Source: Bimuria novae-zelandiae CBS 107.79 (Eukaryota > Ascomycota > Dothideomycetes > Pleosporales > Didymosphaeriaceae). From it: a stretch of DNA of 64,000 nt. Shown in pieces: positions 21,696 through 33,103 of this stretch. The stretch lies in assembly GCA_010015655.1 (NCBI GenBank), contig ML976662.1, forward strand, positions 618,818 through 682,817, in the 5' to 3' direction. Within the stretch, counting starts at the first letter, position 1. Each line of letters starts with the position of its first letter. Made by a program: the position numbers and the translations under genes. Below the pieces are notes generated by a model. That model was not told the origin of the DNA, searched no databases, and saw only the letters and a program-made list of their open reading frames with translations.

Positions 21696-23699
21696 GAGGT
21701 AGAAGTACAATAGTAATATAGTACTCTAGTTTTTTTTTATAAGATTAGAGAGGCACGTGCACGCGAGAGTATAAATAAATAACTTTAGTATAAGGAGGAG
21801 CTTATAAAAGCCAATTAGAAGGAGCTTTAGAAGTCTACCAAGCTACTTAGAGAGAGAGAGAGCTAAAGTAGAGAAAGATTAAATAAAGGCTAAACAAGAG
21901 GCCACGCGTGTAATAGGCCACGCCTAGTTATTGTCTCGGATTCTTAACCCTTGGTTATACGAACCCCAGATATATAAGTTTAATGCCTAAAGCTTAACTT
22001 TAAACTTTTTATTAAATATATAAATATTTTTTTAGTACCTTTAGCTCCTAAAGTACCTAGCCCCTTATATTAAATTTAATTACCTTTACCTATCACGGGA
22101 TAAGTAGATTTTAAATATAATTATAAACTAAAGCTATAAAGTAGCACACGAAGTTAAAGGACTTACGTAAATAAATACTATAAAGGTAATGCCTAGATCC
22201 GTAAAGAGATAAACCCCTCCTTAGCAAGTAATTAATAAGAAATTTTAATAGATACTGAATGCTAGCAAGACTATCTTTACTAAATTAAAAAGTTATAGAA
22301 ATAAAAATAAGCCTTTTTATTAAAAGTTTATATTTTAGCGCGCATAATTATGCGTAGTAAGCTAATAGCTTATAAAAAAGTAATAATTAGGAAAATAAAA
22401 GCATAGTCTTCTTAGTTATAATTAAACTCTAGGTATTAGGAGTTAATAAGAATAAAATGTAGTGATTTTTAAGCAAGATTAAAGCACTTATTAAGCTTTA
22501 AAATACCTTTTAAATTTTACTATAAAAAGTAAGAGGACTAAGTATAGAAATAATAAAGGAGTTCTAAGAATCCCTAATACTATAATAATGCTTTTAAGAG
22601 ACGAAAGGTACGAATAAGGTATTAAAAGAAGGCTAACAAATAAAGTTAGTAACGAGATTAATAGTGGAGCTTATCTTAAACTAAGAAAAAGTTACTATCC
22701 TAAAATCTTTAATTTAGCCTACTTTAATAGCAAATAATAGGATTATTACTAATTTAGTATAGTAATGCAATATAAGCTATTAGAGGATAAGAATTACCTT
22801 AGAAATATACTTAAATATATTAGTAGTTAATTAATAAAACATGTAGCGACGGTGGGAATTACGTACCTAATCTCTAAGAGTTATTAGACTATAACTTTTA
22901 TAACTACCTAGCTAAAGAAATTGTGCGTAACTATTTACTTATAATATAATAAGGGAACTAGAAGCTTTATAATTTTAACTTTAACTTTAACTTGAATAGC
23001 TACGCTATAGAAGATAAGGAGTATAATTAAGAGATTTAAAAAAAAAGATTTAGAGCCTTCGCGATAACTTACAGGACTTAATAGTTATAGTAAATATACG
23101 TAATAAGTAGGACCTATAAAGGATTTAGAAGAAAGTAAATATAGTTAAAGAAAACCTCTTTTAAAATATATTATAATTACTAAAATTCTTTGTTAAGAGC
23201 CGGGCACTAAATAAGATAAATTAAAAACTTACTTAAGCTAACCTTAAAAGGATATCTAACTAATAAAGCTAAAATAAAAGATACTAAGTGGCGGACGGAG
23301 TTATAGAACACAGATCTAGTAACACTTAGAAATAAGCCGTGTGGGTGTCGCGCGAGATAATAGAAATCCGTAAGAAGAATGGTTTCTATTTTTATTCTAG
23401 AAATACAGGACTACGTAAAGTAGTATAAACTTTTATTAATAACGAAGTTAGCTCAAGTTCGCGCTACTATACTTACTACTAGAGAAATTTTTAATAAAGA
23501 GTTTAATATAGTATTTATCAATTTAGAAAACTAATTCCTCTTAGTAATAGTCGTCGCTAGAAGGTAAAAGTAGAAAAATAGTAAAAAATAAGTTTTAATA
23601 ACTTATAAAGGCTATAGCTGAACTTAATACTAGTAATAGTATGCTCGCTTATTAATAATATTTTATTTATATTAATATTTATTAATTCGAATTATCTAA
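21696..23699. other. AT-rich RIP-degraded repeat DNA
   Basis: About 2 kb of TpA-rich sequence with no open frame over 60 codons. It precedes the gypsy protease remnant and may hold the gag part of that element, but I could not recognise gag blocks. A short GC-balanced patch at about 21890-21975 stands out. Confidence 0.4.
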
Positions 23700-24093
23700 G
23701 TTTTAAATTTATATTAAATTTTTTTTAATAAAAGCCTATCTATAGCGCAAGAACCTACCCTATTTATAAAATGTTATTAGTATTAGAGGCATGTAACTCT
23801 TCGTACGTAAAATAGTTAAATTAAAAGTACATATTAATAGCTATATAAAACTTATATAATTATATATCTTACCTAATACTAAGTCGTACGATCGTATCCT
23901 TAGCCTAACTTAAATAAATAAAAATATGGTTAAATTAGCCCTAGTGAAAAGATTATTTTAAATTAGAAATTTAGACACTGGCATCCGTAACTAAAAAAGA
24001 AAAAAAATTATTAATAAAGCCCTAAGGGGTATTAGATATAGCCTTTATGGCCCTAAATTAGCGTAATTAACGCCTAAGAAATAAAGCTAAGGT

Positions 24094-24692
24094 TGTAACA
24101 GGAACAATCGCTCGTCGACACGAGAACCCTTGGCCAGTCAAGACAGGATTCGAGATCATCCGAAAACCGACACTCATCCGTATCGGACCTATTTCGGATC
24201 CATCAGACCGACGGTCAACCTATGGCAGTTATGTGCTAGCTAGCCATCTGGGAAGAGGTGTATTTAGAGGAGCTTGGGGCCTTTGTAGTTCAGTACCTTT
24301 TCCGTATCCTTTCGTACCAGGCCTATAGGCACTTAATTCATTCGAGGCTACATTCTTATACACGCACTCCCACATGTGTCAGATTGGAGAGGTAATCTGA
24401 TAAGATAAATTAAGGTATAAATTGTTGTGTCCGTTGTCTGTATTCCTGTAAGAATATAAGGCTCTTATATCCTTATGTCTTCCACTAATACGCTAATCTA
24501 TTTCCGTTGATTAAGGAGAGTTGCCCTTTGTTCCGCCCGGAATTGTGCGGATGAACCAGACTGCTGGCAAGGTCTCTTTGTGTAGGGTTGCGCCAGCTAC
24601 CTTTGCTTGTGCAAAGGGCCATGTAATCGGACAACATGCCTCTGCTAGGAGATACGCCAACATCGATCCTTTGAGTGACCTACGCCGATACA
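24094..24692. repeat. Solo LTR (599 bp) inside gypsy pol
   Basis: GC-balanced DNA begins TGTAACAGGAAC and ends CCGATACA. It is flanked by AAGGT on both sides (24089-24093 and 24693-24697), a 5-bp target duplication. It sits between the protease and RT regions of the gypsy remnant. There is no internal retrotransposon sequence, so this is a solo LTR left by recombination. Unlike its surroundings it is little affected by RIP. Confidence 0.82.
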
Positions 24693-25932
24693 AAGGTATT
24701 TTTTATATTAATAAAAAATATATAAAAGGAGTGAACCCGTAAGCTAAAAGTAAACCTATAAAAACTACTACCTAAAGCTTTTAAGGACTTATAGCGTATC
24801 TTTTATAAGGAATAAGCTAACAAGCTCCCTCTGCACTATACTCCTAGAGTAAATGTTTGTATTCCTCTCGTGGAAAAAGATAACGAGACCCTAGAGATCC
24901 CCTATACTTATCTATTTAATATGGCTTATAAAGAGTTACTTATCCTTTAAAAAGAGCTTACTTAATACTTAAATAAAGGCTTTATTTAGATAAGTAAGTA
25001 TAGCGCTGCTACTTTAGTATTATTTACTAAGAAATCTAGTAAAGTACTATACTTTAATATTAATTATTAGGCCTTAAACGATATTTCAAAGAAGGACTAG
25101 TACTTTTTACTATTAATTAGTAAAACCCTTTAGCTCCTTATAAAAACTAAATAGTTTAGTAAACTTAATATAATTTAAGCCTTTTATAAGCTTTAGATAG
25201 TAAAAGGTGAAAAAATAGCGTTTAGAACTTGATTTAATTACTATAAGTAGCTAGTAGTTCTTTTTAGCCTAGCTAACGCGCTAAATATATTTTAGTAGTA
25301 TATTTACAAGTTGCTAAAGGAGTAGTTTAAAAACTACTACTTAGCGTATATAGATAATGTTCTTATCTTCTTTAGTAGTAGCTAAAAAGACTATAGAGAG
25401 AAAGTATATACTATGATTTAGATGTTAAGCTCTATGGGATTACATTTAAATATTTAAAAAATCTAAGTTTTGTATTAAAAAGACTAAGTACCTTTAAATT
25501 TATTATAAAAGTTAATAAGAATGTAAGCATAGACTTAGAAAAAGTCTAAGTAATTTTAAAATAGGAGCTTTTAATTTTAGTAAAAAGCGTCTTGAGCTTT
25601 ATAGGCTTTACGAATTTGTATTAAAGATTTATATAAAACTTTTTTAGTATAGTAAGCCCCCTTATAAAGCTTACTAGTAAAGGAGCAGAATGTATTTAAA
25701 GATATAACTAGTAGTACGTATTTAAATTCTTAAAGATAGTATTTTATACGGACCTTACGCTAGCCTACTTCGACCTTAAATAAAAATTAGTACTAGAAGT
25801 AAACACTTTGAACTAGTTAATTAGAGGATGCTTCTCTTAGTATAATAATAATAAGATTCTGCGTTTAGTAGCTTATTTTTTAGTAAAGAACAGCCTGGCA
25901 GAATGTAACTACGCTATTTATAATAAAGAAAT

Positions 25933-26187
25933 TGTCCGTACGCAGTACGGGCAGCTACCTAATGCGATGTCTTAAGACAGGTGACAATGGTTATGTAATA
26001 CCGCACAGGCAAAGGCACAGACCATAATCACCGTGCGCGAGCATCAATCCTTATAATCCACTTTCCTCCGTACGTAGAATAGACAGACAAGACTTGAATA
26101 CCAGACCCTTTTCTCACCCGTACCATCGTACAACTATCTAGCCCTATCATATCGCGATATGCTTGGCTTAGTATAGCCCATTGAACA
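25933..26187. repeat. Solo copia-type LTR (255 bp) inside gypsy RNase H
   Basis: It begins TGTCCGTACGCAG and ends CCCATTGAACA, with GAAAT on each side (25928-25932 and 26188-26192). The duplication encodes the Glu-Ile of YNKE-I, so removing the LTR and one GAAAT rejoins the RNase H frame. Its start and several internal blocks resemble the LTRs of the copia element at 52547-60529. Confidence 0.85.
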
Positions 26188-26390
26188 GAAATACTTATAG
26201 TTTTTACATACGTAAATAAATAAAACTATATATATTAAGTTGTAAAGCACCTTATAGTCTATACTAATTATAAAGACTTTAAGTATTTCGCTACTAAATA
26301 AAGGTTGGGTAAATAATACGTTTAGTAGGCAGATATACTTAGCTATATTAATATAACGTTTATATACAGCCTGCAATTAGTAAACTCTAA

Positions 26391-29300
26391 TGCAGGCGCC
26401 CTCTCTTAAGAGAATTAAAATTACTAAAAAATAATAAAAATAATAAATTAAAGTTAAAGAACTTTACACCTTTTAAAATGACTACTAAAAATAGCCTAAA
26501 GTCTTTTATCTCATAAACACCTATCGCTATAAAAGAACCTAATTATACTAAAGCAGATAAAAACCTAATACTTACTTACTTAATACGTTCTAAACTACCT
26601 ATATTAACCCTATAAAGAGGCGATAATTCTGCTAAACGACGCGAACTAGACTTTAATACTATATAGTAAAAGGTAGAATATAATTAAGATAGCATGTATA
26701 GTAAAATAAAAGTCAATGTTAAGAACGGGCTTGGGAAGTTTAAATCTAGGTAGTAGTTATCTATTAGTATCTTAGAATATAGTATAGATAAATAAGGGTA
26801 CCTATGCTAAACTTTAAGATAATAGATACTAAAATTAAACCCTTTATAAATAAAGCTAATAGTAGTTACGTATAGTTTTTAGCTTTAGGAAACTTAGGTT
26901 AAAAAAATACTTATAAATTTCTTACTTAAAACTACTTTTTTAGGGATATCTAACTAATTTAGGTAGTATATTAAGAACTGAAATGTCTATAGAAGAACTA
27001 AATTATAGCAGGAAGCAAGAAAGGGCCTACAAAAGCCTTTATTACTACCTAAATAATGATAAAAGAATATTACGATAGACTTTATTATTACTTTACAGAA
27101 GAGTAATAGCTATGCGAATATTATAATAATTATAAATATACTTAGTAAGGACCCTAAGATTATTAGTCTTTTAAATCTTAATACACTTATAGTTACGACG
27201 GCGTTTCTTTAATACTAGGTAGTATATTAATTCTTCTCTTTCTCTATTATATTAGACCGCGGAGGAAAGTTCGTGAGCGTATTTTAGGCTATACTCTATA
27301 AATAAGCAGGCATCGATTAAAGACTATTTATAGTAAAGCACCTAAAAATAGATAGGTAAATAGAATAAGTAAACTCTATTCTTATAGACTACCTTTGAGC
27401 ATATTATAACTAATAATAGGATAATTAGATAAAGTGACTTTTTATAGCTTAGATAGCTATTAAAGGGTATGAAACTATATTAATAAGAGTTAGCTTATTT
27501 TTCTTATTATATAGATAGAATGCTAATCTAGTTAAAAATTTTAAGGTATGGAGATTAGCCTTAGAGCTTAGAACTAACGTAAAGAAGGCATTAAAGATGA
27601 TAATAAAAAAGTTTAAAAAGGGTTTTGACTTTGCCTAGGTAAATATAATAATAGTTTAATAAGAATAAGAGCCTCTAGTAAACTATTAACGTAAAAATAC
27701 TCTAATTTTAAAAGAAAAAAAAAATAAAGTATAGCTAAAATATAAAAACTACCTCTAAAACTAGCGTCTAAGCAAGAAGCTTAACTAGAAGTAAAGAAAG
27801 TTCACTGTAAGGAAGGTAATAAACTCTTACGTAGAAGAACTAGATATCTTACTAAATATGCACCTAAGATTCTATGTAGAGGCTAAAGTTAACCTTATTA
27901 AACCCTTTCCCTAGCTAAATTATTATTAACGCTTAGCCTAAAGCATTTATAATAAATAAGGGAGAGGAGAGGTATAGTATAATATAATTAATATATATAA
28001 AAAACGTTAGTCCTATAAAGGTAAGAGAGTAGAATACCTAGTATAGTAAGAAAACTACTTTTAAAGAACTTAAGAATCTCGTAAGAACTTTAACTAAGCT
28101 ACTCTATTAGACTATTAAGAGACGTTTACTAAGCTATATTAAAATTATAGTAAAAGAATCTTAACAGGATTCTATCGCGATATTTCTTAAATTAGCTTCT
28201 ATTAGGACCTAAAGGAGGCTATATAGTGCCTGTCTCGCTAAGCTGGGAAATCTAGCTAGATAAAGGTATCTAAGATAAAGGCAGGAATAATATTATTAAA
28301 GGATAAAGTTAATATTAGGTAAGACTGAAAATTAAGCTAAAAGAAGATATAAGGAATTCTATCTACTTAAGGAAAGAAGTTAAGAAGGGCTTTTAAAAAA
28401 GTAATTTAAGAAATCCTTAAAAACTAGTAAGGATAATAAGGAAACTAAATAGTTCCCATAATTAGTAAAAGATGACTGTTATGAAAAAAGGGAGCCTTAT
28501 GGGCAAACTAAGGATAAGAAGAAGAAAGGAACTAGGTAAAAGAGATATCTTTAGCTACTAAAGAAATAGTAAAACCCTCCTAAATAATGTCTTGATCTTC
28601 TACTTTACTATTTAATATATTACTAAGGTTAGGGAAGCCATTATCTTCCTTACTTAGGCGCTTTTTAATTATAATAGCCTAAAGCTACTAGCGTAAGCCT
28701 TAGTAGGCTTAAGTCAGTATATTAGATCTCGCGAGGATATTATCTATTACTTAAAAACTATTTATTATAAAATCCTTATCTACTACTATAAACTTATTAG
28801 AGAGCTATATAATATTAGTCTTCGAAGATATCTTTAGTATCTAAAAGAAACTTATAAAAAGGTTTTTATACTCTTAATAAAATACATTAAAGTTAGTAGT
28901 ATAAACTTAAAGAAAGTTAAAAGCCTTTTTACCTATAATAATAACGTACTCTAAGAGCTAAATAGCTTTAAAAATAAGAGGTAATAGGCCCTAAACTAGT
29001 AGTAGTCTCACTATTAAAAGAGGTATAGTAATTAATAATAATAACTTTATAAATAAAATAAAACGGGTTAAGGTTAGTAAGGAAAGTTTTTTACACTTAG
29101 CTACTTTTTAAAACCTTCTTTATAAGATAGCCTATACTAATATTTATAATATTAGTAAACATTTCGTGGCTAACTTTATTAAGGGCAGGCTAAATCTAGA
29201 TAGAGGAAGAAGTTAGTAAAGCACACCTTAAAGTTATCTAGAATAAGTTAGTGTCGCGCGCAGTCAACTTCAATCAGGGAGCTCGTAAATAAAGTCTATT

Positions 29301-29607
29301 AAGGGGAGGAAGCTCTACTAAGACGCTAAGCTATTTAAGGATTTAAGGAATCGTGTATTTAGCTACTTAATTACTTAAATTAACTCTATCTAGCGTAAAA
29401 AGCTCTAATAAGATGTCTTTTTATAATATACCTCTTAGCTTATAAAGAGTAGCAAAATAAGCTAAATAGTAATTTAAAGTATAAAAATAGCAGCGAACTT
29501 ACGCGTAGAGCCTAAAAAGCGTCTAGCTTAGATCCTTAGCTTGCTAGGTAATTAGTCTAAGTAGCTAGTTTATATAAAGTTCTTTAAAGAAAAGAAAAAA
29601 AAATAAG
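26391..29607. other. AT-rich RIP-degraded repeat DNA
   Basis: Three kilobases with dense TAA/TAG in all frames. The 5' part should hold the gypsy integrase, but I could not find the HHCC or DDE pattern with confidence. I see no gene. Confidence 0.4.
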
Positions 29608-29820
29608 AAGTAGCCTACTACTACTATAAAGCTTTAATAAATATTTAAGAGTAACTATGTACTTATAATGTAACCCGCGCAAGTACCTGCGTATAAAAGT
29701 AAAGAAATAAAAGGAGTAGCGTACTTTTACTATAGAGCTTTAATAAATATTTAAGAGTAAATATCTACTTATAACGTGATCCGCGCGAGTACCTGCGTAT
29801 ATAAATAAAAAAATAAGTAG
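29608..29820. repeat. Two-copy tandem repeat, about 110-bp unit
   Basis: The block GCTTTAATAAATATTTAAGA with downstream CGCGCAAGTACCTGCGTAT (copy 1) and CGCGCGAGTACCTGCGTAT (copy 2) appears twice in direct order. Copies differ mainly by C/T and G/A changes. Confidence 0.65.
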
Positions 29821-30387
29821 CTATAAGATTATATTGCCTAGCTAGTAAAGACTTATTTACTTATAGGCTTACTATAACGGCTAGCAAGATATAGCCTTGC
29901 GGCTAATAGATTGGCGCTATGTACAAAGACTTAAAGCTAAAGAAGAGAAAGGGATCGAGGGGGCCAAGTAGGCGGCATATAGTCTGCCGCTATCTAGTAA
30001 CTGCTATCTTAATGCTGCGACTGCCTTCCTAGTGTAGTAGCTGCCATCACAGCGTGGCAGCTGCCATCTATCGCCCTTGTGACGATGCCCAGATCACAGC
30101 AAGTCCTACAATCGTCACACATACTATAATTTATATTTTAATATTCTTTAAAAATTCTAGAAGGTTTTCTACTTATCCCTTTTACTTAAGCTTAGCTAAT
30201 AACACCTTTTACTAATTTTTTTTAAATTTAGCTTTTAATTTTACTAATTTCCTTACTTATAGATTTATTATAAAGCTTATAAAATACTTCTTCTTAAAGC
30301 GTATACTATAGGCGGTTGCACTCTATAGGCTTTTATTAATACTAGCTATTTGCTCTACATAGGCACTTATAGTTCGCATTAGTAGTA
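29821..30387. other. AT-rich DNA with a GC-balanced patch
   Basis: The patch at about 29930-30120 has repeated CTGCCATC/GCAGCTGCC words and could be part of an LTR, but no ends or target duplication are visible. No gene is seen. Confidence 0.35.
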
Positions 30388-30812
30388 GCCGCCTTCACAC
30401 ATGACGTGGAGGACGCCTTCTCTAACGGCCAGCACGTCACTATGGTTACTATGGACGTCCAAGGTGCCTTCGACGCACTTCTTAAAAATCGACTTCTACA
30501 CAGGATAAAGGCCTAAGGATGGCATAACAGCGCCCTCCTAATCGTGAAAAACTTCCTCCAGGACCGCCGCGTCCAAGTGCGATTAGGAGAAGCCACCACA
30601 ACACCCCACCTAGTACAGTGCGGGACGCCGCAGGGCTCACCACTATCACCAGTGCTGTACACACTTTATCTTGCAGAGCTACTTCAGCAAGACCCTACTA
30701 GGCGCTTTGGGTACGCAGACGATATCTGCCTCTACAGGCGATCCCACTCCCTAGACCAGAACGTGGAAATGCTGGCAGAAGACATAGGCGCCATAAATTC
30801 CTGGGGAGACGC
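30388..30812 (+). pseudogene. LINE (Tad/I-like) reverse transcriptase fragment
   Basis: The frame reads AAFTHDVEDAFSNGQHV, MVTMDVQGAFDALLKNRLL, then one TAA where Gln is expected (KA.GW), LIVKNFLQDRRVQVRLGE, CGTPQGSPLSPVLYTLYLAELL and the catalytic box RFGYADDICLY. These are RT motifs of fungal non-LTR retrotransposons. The fragment is truncated at both ends: the left side is AT-rich repeat and the right side is cut by a pogo element at 30815. The single CAA-to-TAA change shows only light RIP. Confidence 0.85.
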
Positions 30813-31157
30813 TAACGTGTCCGTGCACTCAACGCCCGGATTCAGTCAACGCCCCGCGGAACACAAACCACCCCAACTTTCAACGTGCCATAACGCCACC
30901 AACATAAGCTCAATTACGGCTGCAATTAAAGAAATAGAATCGCTAAGGCCTAGAGAATTATTTTCTTATACTAAAGTAGCTAGCAAGTATAGCGTTAATT
31001 AAAGTACGCTATCGCGAAGGCACTAAGCAATTTAAACGTCGCGTACTACTACGGGGTTTAACGTGTCCGTGCACCCAATGCACGGATTCAGCCAATGCAC
31101 GCCGAACATCCGACGCGTCAAAACTCCCTACTTTCAACACGCGATAACTCCACCAAT

Positions 31158-32937
31158 ATGGATCCAATTCAAGCTGCGATAGATGAGATCGAATCGCGAG
31201 AACCAGGAGAAGATTTTTTATATACAGAAATTGCTACCAGATATGGTGTTAATCGATCTACACTCTCACGAAGGCACCGAGGTGTTACCGCGACGCGTGC
31301 AGCCAACACAATCAATCAGCGAAAGCTCAACCCACAGCAAGAGCAGGAGCTTGTACGATATATCAAAAGGCTCACAGAGAGACATATACCTCCTACTAGA
31401 GAGATGATACAGAATTTTGCCTCGACGATAGCAAAGGANNNNNNNNNNNNNNNNNNNNNNNNNNNNNNNNNNNNNNNNNNNNNNNNNNNNNNNNNNNNNN
31501 NNNNNNNNNNNNNAATATCGCATAGATCCTCGTCATATCTACAATATGGATGAAAAAGGTGTCCTGATCGGTATCGTTGGTAGAACAAAGAGGATATTCA
31601 GCAGACGAATGTGGGAGAAGAAGGAGGTTAGGGCATTACTCCAGGATGGCAATCGCGCGTGGATCACGCTCCTAGCATGTATCTGCGCTGATGGATCAGC
31701 TTTGCCGCCAAGCCTTATCTATGAGGCTGCCAACAATGACATCCAATCAAGCTGGGTAGAGGATATCAAGGCAGGATATCATGAAGTCTTTATCACCTCA
31801 TCATCCTCTGGCTGGACGAACAACGATATCGGGCTTGCCTGGCTTAAGCAGGTGTTTGATCGCTGTACAAAAGAGAAGGCTCGACGATTATATTAACTTT
31901 TAATTATAGACAGCCACAGATCTCATATCACTATAGACTTTATTAACTACTATAATTAGAATAGGATCCTGCTTGCTGTCCTGCCTCCTTATTTAACTTA
32001 TACACTTTAGCCACTTAATATTGCAATATTTAAGCCTCTATTAACAGCCTACTTAGCAGAGCTATTAAGATACCTTTATAGAAGCCAGGGCCTAGCTTCT
32101 ATTACTAAAGGCGACTTCTTTCCCCTATTCTGGAATGCGTGGAAGGCCTCTTTTAAGGAATTAACTATCCTTAGCTCTTTTAGAGCCACAGGTATATCGC
32201 CACCTAATCCTGACCCTATCCTTAATAGGTTCACCTAGGATTAAGAATCAGGCAATAGCTCCTCATCAGGGCTTAGCGATTATAACTAGAGAAAGATGGA
32301 TAGGCTTGTATGCTCTGCAGTGAGTAATTAAAGTAGTAAGGATACACAGAAGCTTCGTCAATCACTCTACCACCTATCTGTTGAAAATGAGCTGCTTAAG
32401 CATGACAACGATAGGCTTAGGCAGGCGCTATCTATTAAGAAGAAGCGTAATAAGAAGAGCAAAGCTTTAGACCTTTAACAGCGCTAGGAGTATTATGGTA
32501 GGGCTATTTTATAGTTACTAAGGAAAGTAAGGGAGGCACGTTATTATTAATTAATTAAGGAGCAAGAGGATAAGCAGTAGTAGCTTTAAAAAGTAAAGAT
32601 AGTAGAGCTAAAGAAGGTAGCTAAGCTATATAAGGAGAAAATCCAGCAAGAAAAGCGTGCAGCGAGAGAGGCAGCGAAGAAGGCAAAGGAGAAGGAGAGA
32701 GCTAAAAAGGCAGCTTAGCGCACTGCCTAGAAGTCTGCTAATAACGCTAAAAAGGCTCTACAACTATCCTAAAGGAGTAAGAGAAAAGCTTCTTAGCCAT
32801 CTCCACAGAGCAGAAAGCGTTAGAAACGTGTTGTTAATGCTACGGATGTTGGGGAGGCCTTAAAGGGCGCATCTGCTGCCCTAACCAAATCCACACGGAG
32901 CGGCCGCGACGTTAAGCTTCTAGATAGATTTAAATAG
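31158..32937 (+). pseudogene. pogo/Fot1 transposase of the nested element
   Basis: The frame starts MDPIQAAIDEIESREPGEDF and has a Psq-type helix-turn-helix (YTEIATRYGVNRSTLSRRHRG). After the gap, the DDE_1 domain reads HIYNMDEKGVLIG, LLQDGNRAWITLLACICADG and GWTNNDIGLAWLKQVF. The frame is open (apart from the gap) to the TAA at 31894-31896. Beyond it, homology continues as LLIIDSHRSH and PLNIAIFKPL, where the usual third catalytic Asp (PLDV) reads Asn. The Lys/Ala-rich tail has many stops. The first 740 bases look undamaged and the rest RIP-mutated. Confidence 0.85.
31439..31513. other. Assembly gap (75 N)
   Basis: A run of unknown bases inside the transposase. The true length is not known, so reading frame across it cannot be judged. 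Confidence 1.
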
Positions 32938-33103
32938 TGCAAATGAATCGTAGCTATCGATTTACTATCCTAGTAGAAAATCTTATAATAATATTGTTTG
33001 TGGGTGGTTCTGCAGCCTTATTTCTAATAGAGCGTTTATGGTGTTTGGCGTGCATTGGCTGAATCCGTGCATTGGGTGCACGGACACGTTAGTTAGAGCT
33101 ACT

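Larger units (their letters stand above)
23700..26390 (+). pseudogene. Ty3/gypsy pol remnant (protease, RT, RNase H) cut by two solo LTRs
   Basis: Before 24090 the frame shows a protease-like end (LPNTKSYDRILSLT.IN, compare SYDxILGLPW). After the first solo LTR the RT N-terminus reads KELLIL.KELT.YLNKGFI and SAATLVLFTKKSS, the gypsy block that precedes the active site. AYIDNVLIFF at about 25340 corresponds to AYLDDILIYS, with one catalytic Asp changed to Asn (G to A). RNase H reads LRLVAYFLVKNSLAECNYAIYNKE, is interrupted by the second solo LTR, and resumes as EILIVFTYVNK. Stops throughout sit where Gln, Arg or Trp codons are expected. This is a RIP-killed gypsy element on the plus strand. 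Confidence 0.78.
31061..33089 (+). mobile_element. pogo/Fot1 element nested in the rearranged one (2,029 bp)
   Basis: Perfect 43-bp TIRs start ACGTGTCCGTGCACCCAATG and lie at 31061-31103 and 33047-33089. TA flanks both ends (31059-31060, 33090-33091). The TIR contains two direct CCAATGCACG words. It is related to, but distinct from, its host element. An assembly gap lies inside. Confidence 0.88.

Noticed and set aside
26391..29607. Gypsy integrase downstream of RNase H
   Set aside because: Position fits, but I could not recover an HHCC or DDE pattern through the dense stops, so it is not annotated.
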